Part shown: positions 28,090-36,721 of the stretch, piece after piece
Position numbering within the stretch: the stretch's first letter is position 1
Layout: each line of letters opens with the position of its first letter
Made by a program: the position numbers and the translations under genes
The notes under the pieces: generated by a model
Seen by the model: the letters and a program-made list of their open reading frames with translations, nothing else
What the model was told of the DNA's origin: nothing
Databases searched by the model: none
From: an uncultured Acidimicrobiaceae bacterium
GTDB lineage: Bacteria; Actinomycetota; Acidimicrobiia; Acidimicrobiales; RAAP-2
Length of the DNA: 43,887 bases
Direction: 5' to 3'
Assembly (NCBI GenBank): GCA_903873395.1
Contig: CAIQOJ010000027.1
Coordinates: 1-43,887 of the forward strand

Positions 28090-28622
28090 GGGGTTGCGAC
28101 CTGCTTCCTCTTCTTCTCCGTCTGCTTCCCGTCCGACTTCTTGGACTGCCCGCCACGGCCACCAGGAGCGGACGTACCGCCCCACACGAAGACCGTGCGG
28201 GCTCGATCGATGTCGCTGTAGGCCAGACGAACCGGTACGCCGTCGCCTTCGTCCTCGACCAAGGAAATCCCCTGGTCATCGGCCGCAGTCAGCACGCCGC
28301 GTCGACGTCGCTCACCTTCCACCTGAGGTCGGGTCTTGATCGATACGGTGGCCCCAACCGCCTTGGCGAAGTGAGTCGGCGTGCGCAGCGGCCGCTCGAT
28401 CCCCGGACTCGACACTTCAAGCGAATAGCGGCTCGGGATCGGATCCAACTCGTCCAAGAGGGCGGACACCGCCCGATTGGCGTTGGTCAGTGCCTCAAGA
28501 TCGACGCCGCCCTCGCAATCGACGGTCACCTGAAGGATGCCGGACTTCAACTCCACATCCACCAGTTCAAGTCCAACTTCGGCCACCACGGGAGTCAGGG
28601 CATCCACGAGATCGAGTGTCAT
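28086..28622 (-). CDS. rimP: Ribosome maturation factor RimP
   Basis: Needed for early assembly of the 30S subunit. It has 178 residues from ATG 28622, which has AAGGAGG eight bases upstream. An upstream in-frame ATG at 28664 lacks such a site. The N-terminal domain shows 'VVAEVGLELVDVELKSG' and 'YSLEVSSPGIERPLRTPTHF', the latter being the signature EVSSPGxxRPL. The C-terminal SH3-like domain is 'ARTVFVW'. A basic Lys-rich tail (about 25 residues) follows. It is the first gene of the rimP-nusA-ylxR-infB operon, and its leader carries a candidate attenuator. Confidence 0.97.
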   Translation of the reverse strand: MTLDLVDALTPVVAEVGLELVDVELKSGILQVTVDCEGGVDLEALTNANRAVSALLDELDPIPSRYSLEVSSPGIERPLRTPTHFAKAVGATVSIKTRPQVEGERRRRGVLTAADDQGISLVEDEGDGVPVRLAYSDIDRARTVFVWGGTSAPGGRGGQSKKSDGKQTEKKRKQVATP

Positions 28623-28696
28623 GGGTTCTGCCTCCTTATCGATTGTGGCGTTCAACATCGTCATGCTGCCGTCCCGTCAGAGTGCGACCAAAACAA

Positions 28697-28721
28697 AAGC
28701 GTGGGCATACCGCCCACGCTT
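28697..28721 (-). terminator. Intrinsic terminator or attenuator in the rimP-nusA leader
   Basis: A 10-bp stem (28697-28706 with 28712-28721) with a five-base loop. On the minus strand it is followed at once by TTTGTTTTGG. It can end proS transcripts. It also lies downstream of the TATACT box, so it may act as an attenuator of rimP-nusA-infB. An alternative helix pairs ACGCT (28727-28731) with the AGCGT of the 5' arm and would exclude the terminator. Confidence 0.75.
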
Positions 28722-28763
28722 GTCTCAGCGTTAACCCACCCCGAACTCAACGGCGGACACAGA

Positions 28764-28769
28764 AGTATA
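28764..28769 (-). promoter_or_regulatory. Candidate -10 box (TATACT) of the rimP operon
   Basis: TATACT on the minus strand, a near-consensus -10 element in otherwise GC-rich sequence. No convincing -35 hexamer is found 16-18 bases upstream. Transcription would start near 28757. Confidence 0.45.
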
Positions 28770-28928
28770 GCAGCGGAGGTGCCAGGAGGGCGATCTTTCG
28801 GTGCATGAGACGGCCGCAGCGCAGGTTTGCATCCCAAGCCCAGGTCGAACTCCTAGGTCACACTCACGGCACGACGAGCAGTCGCCAACTGGTGGTCGCT
28901 CCCTTGAAAACGACCTTCACGGGCATAC

Positions 28929-30638
28929 TCAGCCAGCCAGCAGATCCTCGATCGGTCCATCGAGCGGCGCCTCCCGCTCGTCTCCGGTCGCACGCTGGCG
29001 GACTTCGACGATCCCCCGGGCCACGCCCTTGGCTCCCACGACCAGGCGAACAGGGATGCCGAGCAGATCGGCATCAGCAAACTTGACTCCGGGCGACACA
29101 TCTCGGTCGTCGTAGAGGACGTCGATTCCTGCGGCCACCAGGCGATCGTGCAGGGCGTCCGCAGCTTCAGCCACCTCGGGAGCCCGTCCGGCCCCGAGGG
29201 CTGCGAGGTGCACCTGAAATGGCGCCAGAGCACTCGGCCAGACGAGGCCTTTGTCATCGTGGTGTTCCTCGGCGATGACAGCCACCAGTCGGCTCACGCC
29301 CATCCCATAGCACCCCATGGAGAACACAGATTCACCACCGTCTTCGGTGACAAACGTCGCTCCGGGCATCACGTCGGAGTACTTGGTTCCCAACTGGAAG
29401 GTATGAGCCGCCTCGACCGAGCGAACCAGCTCCACCGGCTCACCGCAGCGCGAGCAACCGTCACCCGTGACGACCTCGGCGAACGAACCCCATTCGTCAA
29501 CAGCGAAGTCGCGACCGAGGAGCACGCCTCCGGCATGGTGGTCCACCTTGTTGGCCCCAGTGATCCACGGTCCGGGCCGAGCTACGCCGAGGTCAGCCAC
29601 AACACGTGCTCCCTGGGACTGCGCTCCCATCGGGCCGATGTAGCCCTTGACCAGGAAGGGGTGCCTGGCAAAGTCGTCATCGTCGAAGAGTCGCCAGCCC
29701 CCTGGGAGGCGAGCCTCTCGGTCGCCGGACAAGAGCAAGAGGGTGGCGCGCCCTTGATCATCGACCAAGGCCAGACTCTTCAGGAGATCGCCCGGAGTGA
29801 TCGTCGCATCGTCGAAGAATGCCACCACGTCACCGATTCCCGGACACCCCGGCGTGTGGTGTTCCACGATGCTCACGCCCTCTGGTACTGCTGCATCATC
29901 AGCCGGAATCACGCCGGCTCGAGTTGCTGCCTCCACATTGGCGGCATAGCCACACCCTGGGCACCGCACGAAGTGATCCTCCCCCACCACGGAGGGGACC
30001 ATGAATTCGTGGTTGACGTCGCCGCCGATGGCGCCCGACTGAGCCTCCACCGGAGAGACGTCGAGGGAGAGCCGTTCGAAGATGCGCAGGTAGGCGTCGT
30101 AGACGATTCGATACGAGTCCTGCATGGCCTCTTTGTCGACGTCGAAGGAGTAGCCATCGCACATGATCAACTCACGAGTACGGAGCAATCCGAACCGGGG
30201 CCGTGCCTCGTCGCGAAACTTGACCTGGATTTGATAGACGGTCTGGGGCAGCTGTCGATAGGAGTCGACCTCGGCGGCCACCGTTGCCGTCACCACCTCT
30301 TCATGGGTCGGGCCGAGCACGAACGTGCCGCCCCGACCGTCGACGGTCAGTGCGGGCAACGCATCGCTACCGAAAAGCGCAGCTCGACCACTCTGCTCCC
30401 AGAGCTCGATGGGGTGCAGGGCCGGCAGCAGGACCTCTTGGCACCCCACCTGATCGAGTTCCTCTCGGATGATCGCTTCGAGGCGATGCAGCACACGGAG
30501 GCCGAGCGGGAGGAAGGTGTAGACGCCCGAAGCGAGTCGTCGGATATACCCAGCTCGGACGAGTAGCTGATGACTGGCCACCTCAGCGTCAGCGGGCGCC
30601 TCACGGAGGGTGCGGACGAGGACGGCAGACATGCGCAT
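28929..30638 (-). CDS. proS: Prolyl-tRNA synthetase (bacterial type)
   Basis: A class II aminoacyl-tRNA synthetase that charges tRNA-Pro. It has 569 residues from ATG 30638, with AGGA upstream; ATG 30632 is an alternative, and the frame extended to 30689 lacks support. Motif 1 is near 'LGLRVLHRLEAIIREELDQVG', motif 2 'VKFRDEARPRFGLLRTRELIM' is given in parts with the characteristic R-x-R-x-G-L-LRxREF-like stretch, and motif 3 is 'CYGMGVSRLVAVIAEEHHD'. A YbaK-type editing insert is present between motifs 2 and 3, containing a CPGCGY Cys pair at its N-side. It ends 306 bases before rimP. Confidence 0.97.
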   Translation of the reverse strand: MRMSAVLVRTLREAPADAEVASHQLLVRAGYIRRLASGVYTFLPLGLRVLHRLEAIIREELDQVGCQEVLLPALHPIELWEQSGRAALFGSDALPALTVDGRGGTFVLGPTHEEVVTATVAAEVDSYRQLPQTVYQIQVKFRDEARPRFGLLRTRELIMCDGYSFDVDKEAMQDSYRIVYDAYLRIFERLSLDVSPVEAQSGAIGGDVNHEFMVPSVVGEDHFVRCPGCGYAANVEAATRAGVIPADDAAVPEGVSIVEHHTPGCPGIGDVVAFFDDATITPGDLLKSLALVDDQGRATLLLLSGDREARLPGGWRLFDDDDFARHPFLVKGYIGPMGAQSQGARVVADLGVARPGPWITGANKVDHHAGGVLLGRDFAVDEWGSFAEVVTGDGCSRCGEPVELVRSVEAAHTFQLGTKYSDVMPGATFVTEDGGESVFSMGCYGMGVSRLVAVIAEEHHDDKGLVWPSALAPFQVHLAALGAGRAPEVAEAADALHDRLVAAGIDVLYDDRDVSPGVKFADADLLGIPVRLVVGAKGVARGIVEVRQRATGDEREAPLDGPIEDLLAG

Positions 30639-30728
30639 GGGCGGAAATCCTACTGCCCAGGCCAAGGCGCCCGGAATGGCCGTGCACACGGCATGAGCCA
30701 GCAGGCAGCCGTGGGGTTTCGACTCCGC

Positions 30729-31964
30729 TCAGGCGCCGGCGTCGTCGAGTCGCTTCCGGATCAGCTCCACGGCGACCTCTGAGGCATTGACATCGCTGCC
30801 CTTGGCGTCCAGTAGGTCAGCTCGGTCAGCCGCCGCCTCGGCTTCGGCTTGATCGTCAGCGGCGGCCAGACGGGCTTCGACGCCCTCTTCGACCAGGCGT
30901 TCGGCCTCGGCCACCAACGCCTCCACCATCTGATCCTCGGGCACGACCCGCACGATCTTCCCCTTGATGAACAGGTGCCCGCGCTTGCGCCCAGCAGCAA
31001 TACCCAGGTCGGCTTCGCGAGCTTCGCCTGGACCGTTCACCACACACCCCATGACCGCCACCTGAATGGGCAGGTTGCGATGTTCGAGTGCCTCTTGCGC
31101 AGCCTTGGCCACAGCGATCACGTCGATCTCGGCCCGACCGCAGCTCGGACAGGCGATGAGGTCGAGACCTTTGCGCTCCCGGAGCCCGAGTGCCTCGAGC
31201 AGTTGACGGCCGGCGCGAGCCTCTTCGACGGGATCTGCGGTCAGTGAGTAGCGAATGGTGTCTCCGATCCCCTCGGCCAGCAGGGTGGCAATCCCGGCCG
31301 TCCCCTTGAGGAGACCAGCCGGTGGTGGGCCCGCCTCGGTCACCCCAAGGTGGAGCGGATAGTCGAACGTCTCCGAAGCCAGGCGATAGGCGTCGATCAT
31401 CAGCGGGACCGACGAGGCCTTGACCGAAATCTTTACGTCGTCGAAGTCGACTTCGGCGAAGTAGGCCAACTCCATCCGGGCGGACTCGACGAGAGCCTCG
31501 GGCGTCGCACCTCCGTAGCGGGCATAGAGGTCGGGATGCAGCGAGCCGGCGTTGACTCCAATGCGAATAGGTACGCCCCGGTCCTTGGCCTCGGCGGCTA
31601 CCTGCTTGATCTCGTCGGCCTTGCGGAGATTGCCGGGGTTGAGACGCAGGCCTTGGACGCCCGCTTCAAGGGCAGCCAGTGCCATCTCGTGATGAAAGTG
31701 GATGTCGGCCACGATGGGAACAGGCGAACGAGGGATGATCCGAGCCAAGCCTTCGGCGGCAGCTGCCTCGTTGCAGGTGCACCGCACGATGTCAGCCCCC
31801 GCCGCGGCAAGGGCGTAGATCTGAGCAAGGGTGCCTTCGACGTCAGCGGTCTTGGTCGTGGTCATGGATTGGACCGACACCTGAGCTCCCCCGCCAACAG
31901 CCACGTCGCCGACGTGGATCTGCCTGGTGGGTCGACGGTCGGTCAGCGAGCCAGCGTGCGCCAT
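30729..31964 (-). CDS. ispG: 4-hydroxy-3-methylbut-2-enyl diphosphate synthase
   Basis: The penultimate MEP-pathway enzyme. It reduces methylerythritol cyclodiphosphate to HMBPP with a 4Fe-4S cluster fed by ferredoxin or flavodoxin. It has 411 residues. The TIM barrel starts 'RQIHVGDVAVGGGAQVSVQSM'-like (in parts), with 'DIVRCTCNE', 'PIVADIHF' and 'GLRLNPGN'. Cluster ligands are C272 and C275 (CPSCGR), C307 (GCVVNGPGE) and the nearby Glu 314, matching the E. coli spacing. The last ~55 residues are an Ala/Glu/Asp-rich extension beyond the usual end. It is found with dxr in the same run, so two MEP genes are co-located. Confidence 0.97.
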   Translation of the reverse strand: MAHAGSLTDRRPTRQIHVGDVAVGGGAQVSVQSMTTTKTADVEGTLAQIYALAAAGADIVRCTCNEAAAAEGLARIIPRSPVPIVADIHFHHEMALAALEAGVQGLRLNPGNLRKADEIKQVAAEAKDRGVPIRIGVNAGSLHPDLYARYGGATPEALVESARMELAYFAEVDFDDVKISVKASSVPLMIDAYRLASETFDYPLHLGVTEAGPPPAGLLKGTAGIATLLAEGIGDTIRYSLTADPVEEARAGRQLLEALGLRERKGLDLIACPSCGRAEIDVIAVAKAAQEALEHRNLPIQVAVMGCVVNGPGEAREADLGIAAGRKRGHLFIKGKIVRVVPEDQMVEALVAEAERLVEEGVEARLAAADDQAEAEAAADRADLLDAKGSDVNASEVAVELIRKRLDDAGA

Positions 31965-32054
31965 TGCCCCATGCTACGGGTGGAGTGCAGGTCGACATGC
32001 ATCCTGGGGTCATGAGCGACGTCTAGATCGGTCGGACCGGACATGCTGCGTTGA

Positions 32055-33371
32055 TCAGCCAAACGGGTTGGCCATCGGGTGCAACACGTCGGTCGCCAAC
32101 GACGTGGCGAAGAGGATCCCGAGGAATCCGACCATGAGCCACGTAAACGGCATGAGTTTGGCCACGTCTGCGTGGTACGGGGTCCGCCTGCCAATCGAAC
32201 GCAGCCGCTCGTAGGCGGCGATTGCCACATGCCCTCCGTCCAAGGGCAGCATCGGGAAGAGATTGAAGATCCCCACGAAAAGGTTGATGGAGATCAGCAC
32301 CAACAGCAGTTCCGCCAGACCGGCATGCGCGGCATCCTGGGCCGTCTGGACGGCACCGACGATGGACTGGACCCGAGTGCCGTTGGCTGCTGCTTGATCC
32401 GCGGCCTGCGCACTGGTGATCTGAGAGAACCTGGCCACCGTGGCACTCGGCGAGAAGAGATGGCCGACGCCGACGACCGAGGCCCACGAGAACCGAGCCA
32501 AGTCGGTACCGACCTGGGGAACTGCCGCCAGAGGACCGGTACGCACCGTAGGTGACCCCAGCGAGACTCCGATGATCCCAAAGGGCGCATCACCTGACGG
32601 CGGCGACGCTCCAGCCTCGTGGACGCTCCGACCATTGGTCGGCGTCACGATGATCGTCCGGGTGTTACCACTTCGATCGACCACCAGCGTCACCGGAGCT
32701 CCAGGATGGGACCGGATGGCCGCGACCAGAGCGCCGGGATCGGCCCCGACGCGATGACCGTCGGCCGACACGACGACGTCCCCAGCCCTCAGGCCCGCCA
32801 CTTGGGCCGGGCCGGGCTGACCGTTCAAGGCGGAAACCTGCTGGATCGACGTCCGGGTGGCATCAGGATGGCCGACGAACACCAACAGCACCCACAAAAG
32901 GACGAACGCCATGAGGAAGTGCATGGCCGAACCAGCCACGGCCACCAGAAGTCGGGCATGGAACGGCTGCGCCCGATAGGTCCTGGCTTCGATATCAGGA
33001 TCAACCTCGTCGAGATTGGTCATGCCGGGGATCTTCACGTAGCCGCCCAGCGGAACAGCCTTGATGCCGTACTCGGTCTCGCCCCGGCGAATGGACCACA
33101 GGCGCGGACCGAAACCCAAGAAGTACTCCGTGACCTGCATCTTGCCGTGCTTGGCGGCCAGGAGATGTCCGAGTTCGTGAACCATGATCATGACGATCAA
33201 GCAAGCGATGACCAGAGCAAGTGCCCCATGTCCGGTGACCAGGGAAAGTGCGACCACGCCGGCGACGACGGCCACGAGCAGGGCGATTCGGCTCCGCTCC
33301 GAACGAGGAGCGTCGTGCTCCACGGTCGGCTGCGTCTCCGACTCGATCTCCTCGGATTCGCGAATGCTCAT
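32055..33371 (-). CDS. rseP: Site-2 protease RseP-type (M50) with PDZ domain
   Basis: An intramembrane zinc metalloprotease that cleaves membrane anchors such as anti-sigma factors. It has 438 residues. A ~25-residue acidic cytoplasmic N-terminus precedes the first membrane helix. The zinc motif HELGH is at 65-69 and the third-ligand motif LDGGH at 377-381 (within NLFPMLPLDGGH). One PDZ domain lies at about 165-240 ('AGLRAGDVVVSADGHRV'). Four membrane helices are predicted by eye. Its ATG overlaps the dxr TGA, and it stands in the common actinobacterial order dxr-rseP-ispG. Confidence 0.96.
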   Translation of the reverse strand: MSIRESEEIESETQPTVEHDAPRSERSRIALLVAVVAGVVALSLVTGHGALALVIACLIVMIMVHELGHLLAAKHGKMQVTEYFLGFGPRLWSIRRGETEYGIKAVPLGGYVKIPGMTNLDEVDPDIEARTYRAQPFHARLLVAVAGSAMHFLMAFVLLWVLLVFVGHPDATRTSIQQVSALNGQPGPAQVAGLRAGDVVVSADGHRVGADPGALVAAIRSHPGAPVTLVVDRSGNTRTIIVTPTNGRSVHEAGASPPSGDAPFGIIGVSLGSPTVRTGPLAAVPQVGTDLARFSWASVVGVGHLFSPSATVARFSQITSAQAADQAAANGTRVQSIVGAVQTAQDAAHAGLAELLLVLISINLFVGIFNLFPMLPLDGGHVAIAAYERLRSIGRRTPYHADVAKLMPFTWLMVGFLGILFATSLATDVLHPMANPFG

Positions 33372-34609
33372 GCGGCCACCCGATGGGACACCACGGTCTC
33401 CGCCAGGCGACGAGCCGCGGCGTCTGCCTCCATTACGTCTTCGACCGAGCGGCCGGAAGGACCGGCCGGCGCCACGTCGTAGCCGTCAAGGGTTGCAGCA
33501 ACGATCTCTGCGATGGTCGCCCAGGCGATCCGGCCTTCGAGAAATGCTGCGACGGCCAACTCGTTGGCGGCGTTCAGCCACGCTGGCGCCAGGTCACCGG
33601 TTCGGCCAGCCGCGTAGGCCAGGTCCAGGCAACGGAAGGCATCGCGATCTGGGGCTTCGAACTCAAGCGTGCCGAGTTGACGCCAATCGATGGCCCCGAA
33701 GGGAACCGGTAGCCGAGCTGGATAGGCCAAGGCGTAGCCGATGGGAAGCCGCATGTCCGGAAGGGACATCTGAGCGACCACAGCTCCGTCGTCGAACTCG
33801 ACCATGGAGTGGACGATCGACTGTGGGTGAACCACCACGTCGATGGCGTCGTAGGGCACCCCGAAAAGCTCATGGGCCTCGATGACTTCGAGTCCCTTGT
33901 TCATCAGCGTCGACGAATCCACGGTGATCTTCGGGCCCATGGACCAGGTCGGATGGGCCAATGCCTCGTCGATGCCGACTGACGCGAGTTCCTCTGCGCT
34001 CCGACCGCGGAAGGGGCCTCCCGATGCCGTGAGGAGGAGACGTGCGACATCCTCGGCCCTTCCCGCACGTAGGCACTGATGCACAGCACAGTGTTCAGAA
34101 TCGACCGGTATGAGTTCGGCTCCCGGCGTGTCACGGACTCGGGCGACCACCGGCCCGCCGGCGATGATCGACTCCTTGTTAGCCAACGCCAACCGGCGAC
34201 CGGCTTCAAGGGCGGCCAAGGTCACGCGAAGACCAGCGAAGCCAACGACCCCGTTCACGACCACCTCGGCCATGGTTGCTGCGGCTGCCAAGCCATCAGA
34301 TCCAGCCAAGACCTCTGTCCCCGAGGGCACCTGACGTGCGAGTTCGGTGGCCAAGGATGCGTCACCGATGGCCACAACGGCTGGGTGGAAGAGCCGAGCT
34401 TGGGCAACCAGGAGTTCGACCGACCGCTGTGCACCAATGGCCACCACATCAAACGCGTCTGGTGCTGATGCCACGACCTCGAGGGTCTGAGTTCCGATGG
34501 ACCCCGTCGAGCCCAGGACGGCCACCGTCGAGGGCGACGCACCGTCACTTCTGGGCGCTGAGACCGAGTTCCGCAGAGGCGTCATGCCACCAGCCTGCCC
34601 CAGGTTCAC
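33368..34609 (-). CDS. dxr: 1-deoxy-D-xylulose 5-phosphate reductoisomerase
   Basis: The second MEP-pathway step: NADPH-dependent rearrangement and reduction of DXP to MEP. This enzyme is the fosmidomycin target. The NADPH motif GSTGSIGTQTLEVV lies near the N-terminus, followed by 'ALANKESIIAGG', the metal/substrate motif 'PVDSEHCAVHQCL' and the flexible-loop region 'HPTWSMGPKITVDSSTLMNKGLE' (in parts). GTG at 34609 overlaps the cdsA stop (GTGA) and gives 413 residues; an ATG at 34585 would remove eight residues. The 3' end overlaps rseP by four bases. Confidence 0.97.
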   Translation of the reverse strand: MNLGQAGGMTPLRNSVSAPRSDGASPSTVAVLGSTGSIGTQTLEVVASAPDAFDVVAIGAQRSVELLVAQARLFHPAVVAIGDASLATELARQVPSGTEVLAGSDGLAAAATMAEVVVNGVVGFAGLRVTLAALEAGRRLALANKESIIAGGPVVARVRDTPGAELIPVDSEHCAVHQCLRAGRAEDVARLLLTASGGPFRGRSAEELASVGIDEALAHPTWSMGPKITVDSSTLMNKGLEVIEAHELFGVPYDAIDVVVHPQSIVHSMVEFDDGAVVAQMSLPDMRLPIGYALAYPARLPVPFGAIDWRQLGTLEFEAPDRDAFRCLDLAYAAGRTGDLAPAWLNAANELAVAAFLEGRIAWATIAEIVAATLDGYDVAPAGPSGRSVEDVMEADAAARRLAETVVSHRVAA

Positions 34610-36627
34610 CCGAGGTTGAGGGCGCGCACCAAGTAGTAGGTCGCGGGCAGCACAAAGAGCAGTGCATCCACACGGTCGAGCACGCCCCCGTGCCCCGGCA
34701 GGATCGTCCCCATGTCCTTCAGGCGAAGATCACGCTTGAGAAGTGACTCGCTCAGATCGCCCAGCGGAGCCACGATGGCGACGATGACGCCCAGCAGTGC
34801 GGCGCTCGAGGGCGACCACGGCGACATGCCACCGACAACCACGGTCGAGATGAGAATCGATGCCAACGCGCCGCCTGCCAGGCCTTCCCAGGTCTTGTTT
34901 GGGCTGATTGATGGATAGAGCGGTCGCGTGCCCAACCATCGCCCGATCACCAAGGCGCCTATGTCATTTGCCGCCGTAGCCACGATGGCGCCGAGCAGAA
35001 AGGCGATGCCATGGCGATTCGGGAACGTAGAAGGGGACAACAGCAGCCCGGCGAAGGAGCCAAAGAGTGCCACCCAGCCGACGACCAACATGGTGGAGGC
35101 CGTTCCGGCGACAGCCGATCCCCGCTCTACCCCGAAGAGGTACCACAGCATGGTGAATGCGATCAGGAGCACCATGACCAGTGGTAGTGCAGCAACACCC
35201 TTGGAGTAGGCACCCACCATCAGCGAGATGGTCCCGACCAGACCGAGAAGCGTCGCCGGGCGCCATCCGGCACGGCGCAGTACGGCGAAGGCCTCCCCCG
35301 CCGCACACACGACAACCACCAGCGACAAGATCAGCGCCGTGACCGTGCCCCACTTGAATGCGACCAAGGCAACAACCGCGATGGCCACTCCAGTGCCGAC
35401 TCGCAGACCCGTCGAACTCGCAGATTCGGGGCGGGACGGGGGCTGATCTTCTGGAGGGGCCGGTGGCCCTCCACCAGTCTCCTCGGGCACGTAGTTGCTC
35501 GACGAGCGCAGTGGGCGATCAGGGTCCCCACGTCGGGACAGTCGATCCCGCCAGCCGACTGGCTCCTCGTAGTGCTGCTCCATGGGGGCAGCATCACCAG
35601 CCGAATCGGCATCATCGTTCGACCGATCAGCGGCGGCCAGCGCAGCAACGCCGCTCGGCCGACCTCCCGCGCCCGGAACGTCAGCCACTGAAGCTCCGGG
35701 CAGTTCGTCGACATCGATGCCGTCAGGTCCATCGGCGGGACGCTTCGCTCGAAGACCACCAGCCCGCAGGCTGCTGCGCCGGACTCGGCCACTGCGCACC
35801 GCACCGCTCGGTCGACGGCTGTCCGAGGCGGCCTCGCCATCGTCGGCAGTTCCTTCAGCGGCCATCGCCGCTGCTGTTCCTGCTGCTCCTGCGGCCAAGC
35901 CAACGCCAGCCAGGCCTCCATCTGTCAGGCCTCCATCAGTCAGGCCTCCATCTGTCAGGCCTCCATCTGTCAGGCCTCCATCAAAACTTCCTTCGTTAGA
36001 TTCCTGGTCGATCCCAGCTGCACCTGAGGACCGGCCGAGGTCACCGCTTTCTGATGGTGCAACGGGATCGTGGAGCGAACCTGTTGATTCAAGGGGTGCA
36101 ATGACCGGTATCTGCTCGGTTCCTGGACCCGTATCGACCGTTTGCGCAACGTCGGCTTCGTCCTGATCGAGGTCGAACTCCCAGGGCCGACGATCTTCAT
36201 CACCTTGGGTCGATTCGTCGAGGGCCCCAAGGGCTACCTCGTCTTCATCTCCGAACATCGATGGCTCGAAACTCTCTTCAGCAGCCCGCCAGTCCGAGTC
36301 ATCCTCGCGCCAGGTGGGGGCTTCGACGGGCGATGGGTCCAGATCTCGAGCCAACACCGCTGGGACCTGGCCCGTCGGAGGCTCAGTCCAATGGGGAAGG
36401 TCGGTGGAGGGTTGCGTGTCTCCACCGCGATCCGACTCCACGTGCATCTGGTCGTCGTCTGCACTCTCCCCCGTCGTCGACGAGACGAGCGGCACCTCAG
36501 AGGTGATGTCTGCAGCTGTCTCCGCGCCGACGATGCGCACGCGATCCGTGGCAGGACCCGTGAACTCGGTTGTGGCCGGCTTTCCGCCGGAGTCGTGCTC
36601 GGCTTGGTTGTCGGGACCGTTCTCCAC
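34606..36627 (-). CDS. cdsA: CDP-diglyceride synthetase with a long acidic N-terminal extension
   Basis: Makes CDP-diacylglycerol from phosphatidic acid and CTP, the branch point of phospholipid synthesis. The C-terminal ~270 residues are the polytopic enzyme, with 'SPNKTWEGLAGG' and the family signature GDLSESLLKRDLRLKDMG...LPGHGGVLDRVDA. About 400 residues before it are acidic and low-complexity, including five 'DGGLT' units and basic 'RSGRVRRSSLRAGGLRAKR' patches. GTG at 36627 has GGGGAGGA upstream and is my choice (673 residues). The frame is open to 36828 but would overlap frr by 107 bases. The exact start is uncertain. Confidence 0.92.
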   Translation of the reverse strand: MENGPDNQAEHDSGGKPATTEFTGPATDRVRIVGAETAADITSEVPLVSSTTGESADDDQMHVESDRGGDTQPSTDLPHWTEPPTGQVPAVLARDLDPSPVEAPTWREDDSDWRAAEESFEPSMFGDEDEVALGALDESTQGDEDRRPWEFDLDQDEADVAQTVDTGPGTEQIPVIAPLESTGSLHDPVAPSESGDLGRSSGAAGIDQESNEGSFDGGLTDGGLTDGGLTDGGLTDGGLAGVGLAAGAAGTAAAMAAEGTADDGEAASDSRRPSGAVRSGRVRRSSLRAGGLRAKRPADGPDGIDVDELPGASVADVPGAGGRPSGVAALAAADRSNDDADSAGDAAPMEQHYEEPVGWRDRLSRRGDPDRPLRSSSNYVPEETGGGPPAPPEDQPPSRPESASSTGLRVGTGVAIAVVALVAFKWGTVTALILSLVVVVCAAGEAFAVLRRAGWRPATLLGLVGTISLMVGAYSKGVAALPLVMVLLIAFTMLWYLFGVERGSAVAGTASTMLVVGWVALFGSFAGLLLSPSTFPNRHGIAFLLGAIVATAANDIGALVIGRWLGTRPLYPSISPNKTWEGLAGGALASILISTVVVGGMSPWSPSSAALLGVIVAIVAPLGDLSESLLKRDLRLKDMGTILPGHGGVLDRVDALLFVLPATYYLVRALNLG
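35911..35985. repeat. Five tandem 15-base repeats within cdsA
   Basis: The unit caggcctccatctgt is repeated nearly exactly from 35911, the last copy ending in 'tcaaaa'. On the coding strand each unit encodes five residues (GGLTD). It lies in the acidic extension upstream of the membrane domain, and being in frame it can vary copy number without harming the enzyme. Confidence 0.9.
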
Positions 36628-36721
36628 GTCGTGTGCATCCTCCCCAGACGCTGGCTGGCGTGCAGCCTCGTTCGTTGTCGGACCGGTGAGGTCCGGAGCG
36701 CCGGGACGAGGCCCAGTCGGC

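Larger units (their letters stand above)
28623..28928. other. Leader region between proS and rimP
   Basis: A 306-base gap with no credible gene. On the minus strand it holds a -10-like TATACT about 142 bases before rimP, then a terminator-like hairpin with a T-rich tail, and then the rimP ribosome site. These are listed separately. Confidence 0.6.

Noticed and set aside
26989-28221. A 410-residue plus-strand frame
   Set aside because: It lies opposite nusA and rimP, which have clear domains; no motif or ribosome site supports the antisense frame.
29148-30566. A 472-residue plus-strand frame
   Set aside because: It is an antisense shadow of proS with His/Arg-biased composition and no recognised motif.
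35911-35985. Possible CRISPR-like array
   Set aside because: The 15-base units are directly adjacent with no spacers and are in frame within cdsA, so it is a coding minisatellite. The same applies to 38932-39006.
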